From positions 116,036 through 180,035 of the forward strand of contig NZ_QEYD01000011.1 of assembly GCF_003122215.1 (NCBI RefSeq): a stretch of 64,000 bases of DNA. The letters run 5' to 3'. This DNA comes from Pararhodobacter marinus (lineage in GTDB: Bacteria; Pseudomonadota; Alphaproteobacteria; Rhodobacterales; Rhodobacteraceae). Positions 1-8,548 of this stretch are shown one piece after another. The notes beneath the pieces were generated by a model. That model saw only the letters and a list, made by a program, of their open reading frames with translations, did not search any database and was not told the origin of the DNA. Position 1 is the first letter of the stretch, and the number at the start of each line of letters is the position of its first letter. The position numbers and the translations under genes are program-made.

Positions 1-1047
1 GAAGGTGATCGCAACGCCCGCCTGCGCCTGCATCGTCAGAAATGGGGGGCCGAGAAGCTCCGCAAGTATTCCACCAAATGGGCGCTCTGGCTGCTCATCG
101 GGCTGGCCACCGGCGGCGCCTGGGTGTTCTATTTCACCGATGCGCCGACGCTTCTGGTCGATCTGTTCACCCTGAACGCCCACCCGGTCGCCTATGGCAC
201 CGTGGCCTTCCTGACCGCGACGACCTTCCTGTTCGGCGGCTTCTTCCGCGAGCAGGTCTGCATCTATGGCTGCCCCTGGCCGCGGATTCAGGCGGCGATG
301 ATGGACGAGGACACGATCACCATCTCGTACCGCGAATGGCGTGGCGAGCCACGGGGCAAGCAGCGCAAGGGCGAACCCGAGGGCGCGCATGGCGACTGCA
401 TCGACTGCATGGCCTGCGTCAATGTCTGCCCGATGGGGATCGACATCCGCGACGGCCAGCAGCTGGCCTGCATCACCTGCGGCCTGTGCATCGACGCCTG
501 CAACGACGTGATGGACCGGATCGGCAAGCCGCGCGGCCTGATCGGCTATCTGGCCCTGTCCGACGAGGTCCGCGAACGCGCCGGGAACGAGCCGAAATCG
601 GTCTGGAAACACGTCTTCCGCCCGCGCACCATCGTCTACACCGTGCTCTGGGCCGGGATCGGGGTGGGGCTGCTGGTCGCGCTGTTCCTGCGCACCGATA
701 TCGACATGTCGATCTCGCCCATCCGCAACCCCACCTATGTCACGCTGTCCGATGGCTCGATCCGCAACACCTATGACATCCGGCTTCGCAACATGTACGC
801 GGAACCCCGCCAGTTCTACCTGACCGTCGCCGACAACCCGTCGATCACCTTGACGATGGAGGGCGTGCAGGGCCAACTGGTCACCGTGGGCGCGGATGAG
901 CAACTGATCCAGCGCGTGTATCTGGTGGCCTCGCCCGGCACCGCCGCCGCGACCACCGCCGCCACGCCAGTGCGCATCTGGGTGTCCGTCACCGGCGATA
1001 CCGACCGGATCTACGGCGAAACCGTCTTCAACGGGAGGGCGCAATGA
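1..1047 (+). CDS. ccoG: CcoG/RdxA/FixG, cbb3 oxidase maturation ferredoxin-like protein (5' end cut by window)
   Basis: Membrane-bound iron-sulfur protein of the ccoGHIS cluster; CcoG is known as a cupric reductase acting in copper delivery to cbb3 cytochrome oxidase. Reading frame 1 is open from base 1, so the start lies upstream of the window; 348 residues are visible. Two 4Fe-4S motifs can be read, CIDCMACVNVCP (about bases 397-432) and CITCGLCIDAC (about 469-501). Hydrophobic segments lie near bases 70-135, 190-250 and 640-695, consistent with the polytopic family. The YGCPWPRIQ motif near base 270 is typical of the family. The stop overlaps the start of the next gene (ATGA), so the cluster is translationally coupled. 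Confidence 0.96.
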   Translation, partial: EGDRNARLRLHRQKWGAEKLRKYSTKWALWLLIGLATGGAWVFYFTDAPTLLVDLFTLNAHPVAYGTVAFLTATTFLFGGFFREQVCIYGCPWPRIQAAMMDEDTITISYREWRGEPRGKQRKGEPEGAHGDCIDCMACVNVCPMGIDIRDGQQLACITCGLCIDACNDVMDRIGKPRGLIGYLALSDEVRERAGNEPKSVWKHVFRPRTIVYTVLWAGIGVGLLVALFLRTDIDMSISPIRNPTYVTLSDGSIRNTYDIRLRNMYAEPRQFYLTVADNPSITLTMEGVQGQLVTVGADEQLIQRVYLVASPGTAAATTAATPVRIWVSVTGDTDRIYGETVFNGRAQ

Positions 1048-1514
1048 CCGCTCAGTCCAAACCGCGCGAACTGACCGGCCGCAAGGTGCTGGCGATCACG
1101 GTCGGCGCCTTCGCGGTGATCATCGGCGTCAATCTGGTGATGGCCTATTACGCCGTCGGCACCTTCCCCGGGCTGGTCGTGCGCAATTCCTATGTCGCAA
1201 GCCAGGGCTTCAACGAACGGCTGGCCGCGCAGCAGGCACTGGGCTGGACGACCGAGGCCACGCTGATCGACGGGCATCTGGCGATCCGCATCACCACCGA
1301 GGACGGGCGCCCCGCGCCCGTCGCCACGATCAGCGCGGTGCTGGGCCGGCCCACGACCACGCGGGAAGATGTCACGCCCGATCTGCGCTATGATGGCGGT
1401 GCCTTCGTCGCCGATGTCGACGCCGATCACGGCAACTGGGATCTGAGGATCTCGGCCGAGGCGGGCGACGGGACCGAGTACGCGTATCTCGTCAACATCG
1501 TCCATCAACGCTGA
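1044..1514 (+). CDS. ccoH: FixH/CcoH, cbb3 oxidase assembly protein
   Basis: A 156-residue protein with one N-terminal membrane helix (about residues 13-35) and a soluble periplasmic domain, the normal FixH layout. FixH/CcoH proteins are needed for stable assembly of cbb3-type cytochrome c oxidase and interact with the P-type ATPase made by the next gene. The start ATG overlaps the ccoG stop by four bases. The identification rests on size, topology and the ccoG-H-I-S order, which is diagnostic; the sequence itself is weakly conserved. Confidence 0.92.
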   Translation: MTAQSKPRELTGRKVLAITVGAFAVIIGVNLVMAYYAVGTFPGLVVRNSYVASQGFNERLAAQQALGWTTEATLIDGHLAIRITTEDGRPAPVATISAVLGRPTTTREDVTPDLRYDGGAFVADVDADHGNWDLRISAEAGDGTEYAYLVNIVHQR

Positions 1515-1542
1515 AACCCGCACAGGCCGGGATCGAGACGCC

Positions 1543-3774
1543 ATGAGCGACACCGTCACCAACCCCGAAACCGACGACCGCTATGCCAGCGGCTACGCGC
1601 CCTCGATCTCGGCCTGCCCGGCCTGCATCGCCACCCCCTCGGCGGTCGAGCGCGCGCAGGCTGCGGCGGCGGCGCAGGATGCGCGGATCATGCTGTCCGT
1701 GCCCGACGCGCATTGCGCGCTGTGCATCCAGACGGTCGAGGGCGACCTGGAAAAGATGCCGGGCGTCAAATCCGCGCGGCTGAACCTGACGCTGCGCCGT
1801 GTTTCGGTCGAGGCCGAGCCGGGCATCTCTGCCGCCACCATTGCCGAGCGGCTTACGAAAATCGGCTACCCGGCCTATGAACTCGATCCCGGTCAGCTGT
1901 CGATGACCGAGACCGACAAACAGGGGCGCGACCTTCTGATGCGGCTGGGCGTCGCCGGGTTCAGCATGATGAACATCATGCTGCTGTCCGTCGCCGTCTG
2001 GTCGGGCGCTACCGACGCCACGCGCGACCTGTTCCACATGCTCAGCGCGCTGATCGCCGTGCCGACCGTCGCCTTCTCGGCCCAGCCGTTCTTCCGCAAG
2101 GCCTGGGCGGGCGTGCGCAACGGGCGGCTCGACATGGATTTTCCGATCTCGCTGGCCATCGTGCTGGCGACCGGAATGTCGCTTTATGAAACCTTCAACA
2201 GTGGCCACCACGCCTATTTTGACGCGGCGGTGATGCTGACCTTCTTCCTGCTGGCCGGGCGATACCTGGACTTCCGCACCCGCGCCGTCGCGCGTTCGGC
2301 AGCGCAGGAACTCGCCGCGCTGGAAGTGCCCCGGGCCATCCGCCTGACCGATGGCACCGAGGAAACCGTGGCCGCCAAGGACCTGACCCCCGGCGATCTG
2401 GTGCTGGTGCGCCCCGGTGGGCGGATCCCGGTCGACGGCGTGGTCACGGCGGGCACGTCGGAACTCGACCGCTCGCTCCTGACGGGCGAGACATTGCCGG
2501 TCTTTGCCGGGCCCGATCTGGTCGTCACGGCGGGCGCGGTCAACCTGACCGGACCGCTGACCCTGCGCGTCACCGCGGCAGGCAAGGACAGCTCGCTGCA
2601 CCGCATGGCCGACCTGGTCGCCGTGGCCGAGAACGCGCGCAACAAATACACCACGCTCGCCGAACGCGCCGCGCGGATGTATTCGCCCTCGGTCCACCTG
2701 CTGGCCTTTGCGGCTTTCCTCGCCTGGATGTGGATAACCGGCGGGGATGTCCGTCATGCGCTCAACATCGCTGCCGCCACGCTCATCATCACCTGCCCCT
2801 GCGCGCTGGGCCTTGCCGTGCCCGCCGTCGTCACCGCCGCATCCGGTAGGCTGTTCCGGAAGGGGCTGCTGATCAAGGACGGCTCGGCGCTGGAACGGCT
2901 GGCCGAAATCGACACCGTGGTCTTCGACAAGACCGGCACGCTGACCATGGGCGCGCCCGAACCCGTCTCTCTCGACCACCTGAGCCGCGAAGAGCTGGAA
3001 ATTGCCGCCGCGCTGGGCGCCGCCTCGTCCCATCCGCTGGCGCAGTCGCTGGCGCAGGCGGCGCGCACGCGCGGCGTGATCCCCGCGACGCTATCCGAGG
3101 TGGCCGAGGTTCCGGGCCACGGCGTGCAGGCCCAGTGGAACGGGCGGCGCGTCCGGCTGGGACGCGCGAACTGGACGGGGGCCGAGGCGCTTGACGTGAC
3201 CGGCACCTACCTGTCCGTCGAGGGACGCGAGGCGCAGGCCGTGGCCTTTGCCGACCGCCTCCGCGACGGTGCGCAGGAGGCTATCGACGCCTTCCGCGCG
3301 CAGGGCAAAAGCGTGCGGCTGATCTCGGGCGATGTGCCCGGCGCGGTGCGGGACCTGGCGGAGCGGCTGGGCATCGAGGATTGGCAGGCCGAGGCGCTGC
3401 CCGAAGACAAGGCCGCCGCCATCGACGCGCTGCAGGCCCAGGGCCACCGCGTGCTGATGGTGGGCGACGGGCTCAACGATACCGTGGCGCTGAGCGCCGC
3501 GCATGCGTCGATCTCGCCCGCCTCGGCTCTGGATGCGGCGCGCGTGGCCTCGGATATCGTGCTGCTGGGCGCCTCGCTGGCGCCGCTGCCCGAAGCGCAG
3601 CGCGTGGCGAAACGCGCGGTGCAGCGCATCCGCGAGAATTTTGCCATCTCGTTCGGCTACAACGTCATCGCCGTGCCGATCGCGTTGGTCGGGCTGGCCT
3701 CGCCGCTCATTGCCGCGCTGGCGATGTCGGTCTCGTCGATTACCGTGGCTCTGAATGCGCTGCGGCTGAAATAA
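1543..3774 (+). CDS. ccoI: CcoI/FixI copper-translocating P1B-type ATPase
   Basis: Copper-exporting P-type ATPase that supplies copper for cbb3 oxidase assembly (743 residues). The N terminus has CPAC (25-28) and an HMA domain with the unusual metal motif CALC (58-61). Further visible motifs are the actuator TGE (LLTGETLPV), the transmembrane CPC (418-420, TCPCALG), the phosphorylation site DKTGT (from D462), the SHP nucleotide-domain motif (SSHPLAQ) and the hinge GDGLND (641-646). Two membrane pairs precede the actuator and one helix pair closes the protein. It starts 28 bases after ccoH. In-frame position, length and order all fit FixI rather than a general CopA. Confidence 0.96.
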   Translation: MSDTVTNPETDDRYASGYAPSISACPACIATPSAVERAQAAAAAQDARIMLSVPDAHCALCIQTVEGDLEKMPGVKSARLNLTLRRVSVEAEPGISAATIAERLTKIGYPAYELDPGQLSMTETDKQGRDLLMRLGVAGFSMMNIMLLSVAVWSGATDATRDLFHMLSALIAVPTVAFSAQPFFRKAWAGVRNGRLDMDFPISLAIVLATGMSLYETFNSGHHAYFDAAVMLTFFLLAGRYLDFRTRAVARSAAQELAALEVPRAIRLTDGTEETVAAKDLTPGDLVLVRPGGRIPVDGVVTAGTSELDRSLLTGETLPVFAGPDLVVTAGAVNLTGPLTLRVTAAGKDSSLHRMADLVAVAENARNKYTTLAERAARMYSPSVHLLAFAAFLAWMWITGGDVRHALNIAAATLIITCPCALGLAVPAVVTAASGRLFRKGLLIKDGSALERLAEIDTVVFDKTGTLTMGAPEPVSLDHLSREELEIAAALGAASSHPLAQSLAQAARTRGVIPATLSEVAEVPGHGVQAQWNGRRVRLGRANWTGAEALDVTGTYLSVEGREAQAVAFADRLRDGAQEAIDAFRAQGKSVRLISGDVPGAVRDLAERLGIEDWQAEALPEDKAAAIDALQAQGHRVLMVGDGLNDTVALSAAHASISPASALDAARVASDIVLLGASLAPLPEAQRVAKRAVQRIRENFAISFGYNVIAVPIALVGLASPLIAALAMSVSSITVALNALRLK

Positions 3775-3783
3775 GGAAGATCC

Positions 3784-3942
3784 ATGGATATCCTTGCGGT
3801 GCTGATCCCCGTTTCGCTGTTTCTGGGCCTCGGCGGGCTGCTCGCCTTCTGGTGGACGCTGAAACGCGGGCAGTATGATGACCCCGAAGGCGACAGCCAG
3901 CGCATCCTGCGGGGCGATTACGACGATCACCCGAAGCCCTGA
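3784..3942 (+). CDS. ccoS: CcoS, small cbb3 oxidase maturation protein
   Basis: A 52-residue protein starting MDILAVLIPVSLFLG, with one membrane helix over residues 3-25 followed by a short polar tail rich in Asp. CcoS is required for insertion of haem and copper cofactors into CcoN. The ATG follows the ccoI stop by nine bases and is preceded by GGAAG as ribosome binding site. It closes the ccoGHIS cluster. Confidence 0.93.
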   Translation: MDILAVLIPVSLFLGLGGLLAFWWTLKRGQYDDPEGDSQRILRGDYDDHPKP

Positions 3943-3979
3943 TCTTCGCCCGAAGCCCCGGATTAGGACGCGCGCGGCC

Positions 3980-4010
3980 TTGACCTTTGGCTTTTGCGAA
4001 CCCTTATTAG
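3980..4010 (+). promoter_or_regulatory. candidate sigma-70 promoter of sodB
   Basis: TTGACC at 3980-3985 and TTATTA at 4004-4009 are separated by 18 bases, in a locally AT-rich stretch between ccoS and sodB. Predicted transcription would start near 4016, about 25 bases before the ATG. No Fur-like box was recognised. By-eye prediction. Confidence 0.5.
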
Positions 4011-4041
4011 CCCCAACGCAACGCTAACAAGAGGTACTGCG

Positions 4042-4641
4042 ATGTCCTTCACCCTTCCCGATCTCCCCTATGCCCACGACGCGCTGGCCGCTCTCGGCAT
4101 GTCGAAGGAGACGCTCGAGTACCACCACGACATTCACCACAAGGCCTATGTCGACAACGGCAACAAGCTGATTGCCGGCACCGAGTGGGAAGGCAAGTCG
4201 GTGGAAGAAATCGTCAAGGGCACCTACCAGGCGAATGCCGTGGCGCAGAACGGCATCTTCAACAATGCCTCGCAGCACTGGAACCACACCCAGTTCTGGG
4301 AAATGATGGGCCCGGGCGAAGCCGGCATGCCGGGTGAGCTGGAAAAAGCGATCACCGAAAGCTTCGGCTCAGTCGACAAGTTCAAGGAAGACTTCTCTGC
4401 CGCCGGTGCCGGTCAGTTCGGTTCGGGCTGGGCGTGGCTGGTCAAGGACAAGGACGGCTCGCTGAAAGTCACCAAGACCGAGAACGGCGTGAACCCGCTC
4501 TGCTTCGGCCAGACCGCGCTTCTGGGCTGCGACGTGTGGGAGCATTCGTATTACATCGACTTCCGCAACAAGCGCCCGGCCTATCTGTCGAACTTCCTCG
4601 ACAAGCTGGTGAACTGGGAAAACGTGGCCTCGCGCCTGTAA
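4042..4641 (+). CDS. sodB: superoxide dismutase, iron type
   Basis: Converts superoxide to peroxide and oxygen in the cytoplasm. The protein is 199 residues, normal for Fe/Mn SOD. Metal ligands read as H28 (EYHHDIHH), H82 (WNHTQFW), D164 and H168 (DVWEH). The Gln in NNASQHW (Q78) is at the position that marks iron-type rather than manganese-type enzymes. I start at 4042 because MSFTLPDLPY is the normal N terminus and AAGAGGT lies a few bases upstream; a longer frame from 3994 has no such support. A Rho-independent terminator follows at once. Confidence 0.97.
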   Translation: MSFTLPDLPYAHDALAALGMSKETLEYHHDIHHKAYVDNGNKLIAGTEWEGKSVEEIVKGTYQANAVAQNGIFNNASQHWNHTQFWEMMGPGEAGMPGELEKAITESFGSVDKFKEDFSAAGAGQFGSGWAWLVKDKDGSLKVTKTENGVNPLCFGQTALLGCDVWEHSYYIDFRNKRPAYLSNFLDKLVNWENVASRL

Positions 4642-4680
4642 TCCCGTCTGGATTTGCCGGTCCTTCGGGGCCGGCCCTGA

Positions 4681-4709
4681 AACCCCGTGCCGCAAGGCGC
4701 GGGGTTTTT
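4681..4709 (+). terminator. Rho-independent terminator of sodB
   Basis: Stem CCCCGTGCC (4683-4691) pairs with GGCGCGGGG (4696-4704) with one G-T pair, a GCAA tetraloop, and TTTTT at 4705-4709. Confidence 0.93.
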
Positions 4710-4758
4710 GCGTTGCTGCGCCCTTCCGCCGAGACCCGTCCCCGGTGCAACCGCCGGC

Positions 4759-4783
4759 GGAACCCCGGGGTGTTCCGCGCGTT
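4759..4783 (+). promoter_or_regulatory. candidate EcfG (general stress sigma) promoter
   Basis: GGAAC at 4759-4763 followed after 16 bases by CGTT (4780-4783) matches the alphaproteobacterial EcfG consensus (GGAAC, 15-17 bases, CGTT). It sits about 30 bases before the 4812 gene. Part of the spacer is also a partial palindrome with the -35, so chance cannot be excluded, and the general stress system is not universal in Rhodobacterales. Confidence 0.4.
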
Positions 4784-4811
4784 TTCCTGTCAGCATGAAA
4801 GGAGGCTCACC

Positions 4812-5036
4812 ATGGCTGAACGACTGCGCTCGCAGGACGGTACGCGCGACACCGACGCCATCCTCAACGACGACGAAGGCACCGGCCCCGCCGGTCAGCA
4901 AGGCAGCGCGGGGGGCAACCTTCAGCGCAAGATCGGCACGCGGGACGAAAAGAAGCGGGTCGACGAGACCTCGGCCGGGGCAACCCGTCCGCTGGGCGGC
5001 GACCAGGACGATAGCGGCGACAAGGAGAAGATGTGA
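4812..5036 (+). CDS. small hydrophilic protein of unknown function
   Basis: A 74-residue, highly charged protein without Cys, Trp or membrane segments, rich in Gly, Asp, Gln and Arg, probably disordered. A strong ribosome binding site (AAAGGAGG) precedes the ATG. Its TGA overlaps the ATG of the next gene by one base, so both are in one operon. I do not recognise a named family. The pairing with a host-attachment/baeRF-like protein and the EcfG-like promoter suggest a stress-related role, which is inference only. Confidence 0.75.
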   Translation: MAERLRSQDGTRDTDAILNDDEGTGPAGQQGSAGGNLQRKIGTRDEKKRVDETSAGATRPLGGDQDDSGDKEKM

Positions 5037-5491
5037 TGACCGAACTCACGCAGGGCACCTGGGTTCTGGTCGCCGACGGGCAGAAGGCGCTTTTCCTGCG
5101 CAACGAGATGGATGCGCAGGATCCGATGCTGGAAGTGATCCGGATCGAGGAGCAGGATAACCCCGCCGACCGCGAACAGGCGACGGACAAGCCCGGGCGG
5201 ATGAACGACACCGGCGTTCAGCAGCGCTCGGCTCTGGCCGAGACGGATTTCCACAAGCTGGCGAAAGAGCAATTCGCCGACGAGCTGGCCGAGATCCTGT
5301 ACAAGCAGGCGCACAAGGGTCGGTTCGAGCGCCTGGTGATCGTCGCACCGCCGGTGGTGCTGGGCGAGCTGCGCGCCAAGCTGCACAAGGAAGTCGCCGC
5401 GCGCGTTGTGGCCGAGCTGGACAAGACGCTGACCAACCATCCGATCGACAAGATCGAGGCGATCGTGAAGGGCGAGCTGGAAAGCGCGTGA
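5036..5491 (+). CDS. host attachment protein family (baeRF-like)
   Basis: A 151-residue soluble protein starting MTELTQGTWVLVADGQKA. The opening strand with WVLVADGQKA and the later LVIVAPPVVLGELR pattern fit the 'required for attachment to host cells' family, which belongs to the bacterial eRF1-like (baeRF) group; its biochemical role is not settled. I use the ATG at 5036 (overlapping the previous stop) rather than the GTG one codon earlier. A terminator follows. Family call from remembered pattern, function unproven. Confidence 0.8.
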   Translation: MTELTQGTWVLVADGQKALFLRNEMDAQDPMLEVIRIEEQDNPADREQATDKPGRMNDTGVQQRSALAETDFHKLAKEQFADELAEILYKQAHKGRFERLVIVAPPVVLGELRAKLHKEVAARVVAELDKTLTNHPIDKIEAIVKGELESA

Positions 5492-5514
5492 TCCAAGATC
5501 TGACTTAAGGTCGG

Positions 5515-5545
5515 CCGCCCCGGATGCCTTTCCGGGGCGGTTTTT
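5515..5545 (+). terminator. Rho-independent terminator
   Basis: CCGCCCCGGA (5515-5524) pairs with TCCGGGGCGG (5531-5540), followed by TTTTT at 5541-5545. It closes the 4812-5491 operon. Confidence 0.94.
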
Positions 5546-5560
5546 CTTTGGTGGTCTTCA

Positions 5561-5580
5561 GGTCAGGTCAGGTCAGGTCA
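5561..5580. repeat. pentanucleotide tandem repeat, GGTCA x4
   Basis: Four exact GGTCA units with imperfect units on both sides (CTTCA before, GGGCA after). It is intergenic, between a terminator and the 13-bp hairpin at 5591-5621. Such arrays can change copy number by slippage; no coding effect is evident here. Confidence 0.9.
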
Positions 5581-5590
5581 GGGCAGGGCG

Positions 5591-5621
5591 CGTCGCGGGG
5601 GGCATCGAGCCCCCCGCGACG
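5591..5621. other. perfect 13-bp inverted repeat downstream of the EEP gene
   Basis: CGTCGCGGGGGGC (5591-5603) and GCCCCCCGCGACG (5609-5621) pair perfectly around ATCGA. It lies just beyond the 3' end of the minus-strand gene at 5660-6697. There is no T run on either strand, so it may protect mRNA 3' ends or aid Rho-dependent termination rather than act as an intrinsic terminator. Confidence 0.75.
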
Positions 5622-5659
5622 CGGGCGCGACGGAGCGCGCGGCTGCGCCTGTGGCGGTG

Positions 5660-6697
5660 TCATGGCTCTTGGGGCGGCCATTGCAGATCGGCCCAGACCA
5701 GCGCGTGGACGCTGCCGGGCACCCGCGTCAGCCCGCCGTCGCGGACCCTGAGCCCGGACGCGGGCAGCAGGTAATCGACTCGCAGCGCGCCGGGCCCCTC
5801 CGGCTCGGGCCAGAGCGCGGTGGCGGCGCTGTCGGGTCCGCCGGGATCGAAGGGTGCGCGCGGGGCGGGGTCCTGCAGCGCGGGATGTGCCAGAAGGGCG
5901 CGGATGACCGCGCGTTCGCCATCGCCCGCCCCGGGGTCGAGATTGGCGTTGCCCATCAGCACGAAAGGGCCGGTCGGGGGCGCGGTGGACAGGCGCCAAA
6001 GCCAGAACGCCGTCTCATCGGCATTGCGCGCGCGGTTGCGCCCGTATGGGCCGCCGAAGACGGGGGGGCCGGCGTGCCACGCCCAGATCGTCAGGGGCGT
6101 TTCGGGCGTCTCGAGCGTTACCTCCCAATGGCCGGTGGTTGACAGGCGCTGGATCTCGTAGATCTCGGGCGCGGGGAAAAGCCGGCCGTCGACGCGCGGG
6201 GTGCGGGCGTCGGGCAGGTCGCGCCACAGAAAGGCCGAGTGGTCGGTCGTCCCGGCGACGGGATAGCGCGAGAGCAACGCCATGCCGCCCGCGCCGCGGA
6301 ACCGGCCCCAGCCCTGCGCATCGTCGCCTTCGCCCAACCGTCCGTCGCCGTCGAGGTCGCGCCCGGTGGCAAGCCCGGTATTGGGCGGCGGGGCATGGGC
6401 ATGGGGCAGCGGCCAGCCCGCCTGCGCGATGGCGTCGCGCAGGGCGGACAGGCTGCGCAGGTCGCGGTCATGGTCGATATCGAGGAGCAGAAGAACGTCG
6501 GGACGAAGCTGCGCGATGGCGGAGGTGACGGCGACGACATCCTCGGCCCCGCGCCGGATGTCGCGCAGCAAGAGACCCGGCCCGTTACGGCCGAGGCCGG
6601 TGTGATAGACGGCGAGCCGTAATGTCTGCGCGGCGAGGGGAGAGGCAAGCAAAGCGACCAGCAGAAAGGCGGTCGCGATCCGTATCAAGGCTGACAC
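5660..6697 (-). CDS. secreted endonuclease/exonuclease/phosphatase-family protein
   Basis: A protein of about 345 residues with a signal peptide (a hydrophobic run LIRIATAFLLVALLASPLAA ending at AQ) and an EEP-like fold. Visible signs are LLLLDIDHDRDLRSL near the start, the GMALLSRYPV strand, WAWHAGPPVF, the MGNANLDPGAGDGE segment (GN-N-D core) and the C-terminal RVDYLLPA, where EEP enzymes carry RIDYI. Metal-dependent phosphodiester hydrolysis outside the cytoplasm is expected. The start is uncertain: I take GTG at 6697 because it sits just before the signal peptide; TTG at 6688 is an alternative. It follows the membrane protein gene on the same strand. Confidence 0.8.
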   Translation of the reverse strand: MSALIRIATAFLLVALLASPLAAQTLRLAVYHTGLGRNGPGLLLRDIRRGAEDVVAVTSAIAQLRPDVLLLLDIDHDRDLRSLSALRDAIAQAGWPLPHAHAPPPNTGLATGRDLDGDGRLGEGDDAQGWGRFRGAGGMALLSRYPVAGTTDHSAFLWRDLPDARTPRVDGRLFPAPEIYEIQRLSTTGHWEVTLETPETPLTIWAWHAGPPVFGGPYGRNRARNADETAFWLWRLSTAPPTGPFVLMGNANLDPGAGDGERAVIRALLAHPALQDPAPRAPFDPGGPDSAATALWPEPEGPGALRVDYLLPASGLRVRDGGLTRVPGSVHALVWADLQWPPQEP

Positions 6698-6771
6698 AAT
6701 GTCAGAAGCCGTCAGAAGGCGATTGTCGTGCGGCACGCTCCATCCGGCGGCGCGGTGTCCATTTGGTGCCG

Positions 6772-7623
6772 TCAGGCGGCGGCGAAGGCGCTGCCTTCGC
6801 TGTCGGCGTAACGGCGGCGGCTGGCGCGGATCATCCGCGCCACGCGGGCCATCGCGACCCCGCGCATGACCAGACAGGCCGGGATATAGGCCCACAGCAC
6901 GATCCCCCACACATATCCCATGGGGGACAGCAGCGTGACCGGCTGGATCAGGATCCCGGATGCAAGGATGGCCCCCGGCAGCAAGAATGGCAGCACAAGC
7001 CCTAACACGATGTTAATGCGGGCATGGCGCTGCAGGCGCAGGACGACATCGTTGCCGGCGGTCGGGTCGAAGGTGGGCAGGTTGATCCAGACGTTGAACG
7101 GCCCCGTTCCCATCGGCCAGGCATTGAGCCGGATGGCGGTGACAAAGCCCAGAACCGTGGTCGCGGCCAGAACAAGCGCCAGCGCGGCGCCGTCGCGGAC
7201 CAGGATGCCGTGCTCGGGCGGGACGCTGTCGGGCAGGGCGGCGGTGAGCAGGCTCACGGGGCTGAGCCCGAAATCGAGGATCTGCCCGCAAAGCCGCGCC
7301 GCGCTGGCCGTCAGGGCGCCCAGCATGCCCGGTTCGACCCCGTTGCGCTGCAGCAGCGACAGCAGGATCGCCATCACCGCCACCAGCGCGAAACGCGTCC
7401 GGTTGAACGGCGCGGCGAAGCGGAATTCGATCAGGCCGGGATAATCCGAGGCATATTCGGCAAAGACGATCCCGCCCGCGAAGATCGCCAGCAGGATCAG
7501 GCTCTGGGCGGTTTCGGGCGCGGTCGAGGGGATGGCCATCGCCGGGAAGATCGCGAGCATGCCGACCAGCAGGGCACGCGTCAGCGCACCCGGCATGTTC
7601 GATTTGCGTTTGCCGTCACCCAT
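6772..7623 (-). CDS. polytopic inner-membrane protein, unknown function
   Basis: A protein of 283 residues with about six hydrophobic segments spread over its length and a basic C-terminal tail (RMIRASRRRY). The start ATG at 7623 is chosen because AAGGGGA lies at good spacing upstream; the open frame extends further but without a ribosome site. It lies between leuD and the EEP gene on the same strand. No named family recognised. It may be a lineage-specific Rhodobacterales membrane protein; function not inferred. Confidence 0.75.
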   Translation of the reverse strand: MGDGKRKSNMPGALTRALLVGMLAIFPAMAIPSTAPETAQSLILLAIFAGGIVFAEYASDYPGLIEFRFAAPFNRTRFALVAVMAILLSLLQRNGVEPGMLGALTASAARLCGQILDFGLSPVSLLTAALPDSVPPEHGILVRDGAALALVLAATTVLGFVTAIRLNAWPMGTGPFNVWINLPTFDPTAGNDVVLRLQRHARINIVLGLVLPFLLPGAILASGILIQPVTLLSPMGYVWGIVLWAYIPACLVMRGVAMARVARMIRASRRRYADSEGSAFAAA

Positions 7624-7813
7624 GCTCGATCCCCTTGCCGGCCGGTGATTGCCGGTGGAGTTTTTGCGGCGCCCGATGCGGGCGACCGCCTGCCTCAATT
7701 TTGCCACAATTGTGCCCATTTTCGTTGGACCCCGCAAGACTCAGCAGAAGCGTGATCCATCAAGGCGATAATTCCGAGGCGGAAATGTCGCAGGTTTGCA
7801 GCAACTTGAGGGC

Positions 7814-7841
7814 AAAAAAAAGGCGCCCTGTGGCGGGCGCC
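7814..7841 (-). terminator. Rho-independent terminator of leuD
   Basis: On the minus strand GGCGCCC (7841-7835) pairs with GGGCGCC (7828-7822), followed by eight Ts (7821-7814). It ends the leuC-leuD transcription unit. Confidence 0.93.
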
Positions 7842-7866
7842 CTAACAACTTGAGATTGTAGGGAAA

Positions 7867-8472
7867 TTACAGCCAAGGGAACTGCGTTTTGGCGCGCGAT
7901 TCGTAGGCGTCGATTGCAGACACTTTTTCCAAACTGAGACCAATGTCGTCCAGACCGTTCATCAGGCAGTGTTTCCTGAACGGATCGACCTCGAACGAGA
8001 AGGTCTTGCCATCGGATGCGGTCACGGTCTGTTCTTCCAGGTCGACGGTCAGCCTTGCATTGGCACCTTTGGTCGCGTCCTCCATCAGGTAGGTCACGGC
8101 CTCGGCCGGCAGCACCACGGGCAGGATGCCGTTCTTGAAGCAGTTGTTGAAGAAGATATCGGCAAAGCTGGTCGAGATGACGCATTTGATGCCGAAATCC
8201 TTCAGCGCCCAGGGAGCGTGTTCGCGCGACGAGCCGCAGCCGAAATTGTCGCCCGCGACGAGGATCTCGGCCTCGCGGTAAGCGGGCTGGTTCAGCACGA
8301 AATCGGGGATCTCGTTGCCGTTGCGGTCGTAGCGCATCTCGTCGAACAGGTTCACGCCCAGCCCCGACCGCTTGATGGTCTTCAGGAATTGCTTGGGGAT
8401 GATCATGTCGGTGTCGATATTGACCAGCGGCATGGGCGCCGCGATGCCGGTCAGCTTGGTGAATTTTTCCAT
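7867..8472 (-). CDS. leuD: 3-isopropylmalate dehydratase small subunit
   Basis: Partner of LeuC in isomerising 2-isopropylmalate to 3-isopropylmalate in leucine synthesis. Its 201 residues are the normal length. The start [13 protein letters not shown], the [14 protein letters not shown] motif and the [14 protein letters not shown] swivel-domain signature are diagnostic. It lies 76 bases after the HdeD-like gene on the minus strand and is followed by a strong terminator, so it likely shares the leuC transcript. Confidence 0.97.
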   Translation of the reverse strand: MEKFTKLTGIAAPMPLVNIDTDMIIPKQFLKTIKRSGLGVNLFDEMRYDRNGNEIPDFVLNQPAYREAEILVAGDNFGCGSSREHAPWALKDFGIKCVISTSFADIFFNNCFKNGILPVVLPAEAVTYLMEDATKGANARLTVDLEEQTVTASDGKTFSFEVDPFRKHCLMNGLDDIGLSLEKVSAIDAYESRAKTQFPWL

Positions 8473-8548
8473 CGTTGGTCTCCAGAAGACGGGCAGGGCC
8501 GTCTCAGATTACAAAGCGCGGGCCGGGGGCGGCCCGCAGGAAGACAGG

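Noticed and set aside
1492..3033. 513-codon open frame on the minus strand opposite ccoI
   Set aside because: It mirrors a well-supported gene, has Gln/Arg/Gly-rich composition typical of antisense frames in GC-rich DNA, and has no motifs.
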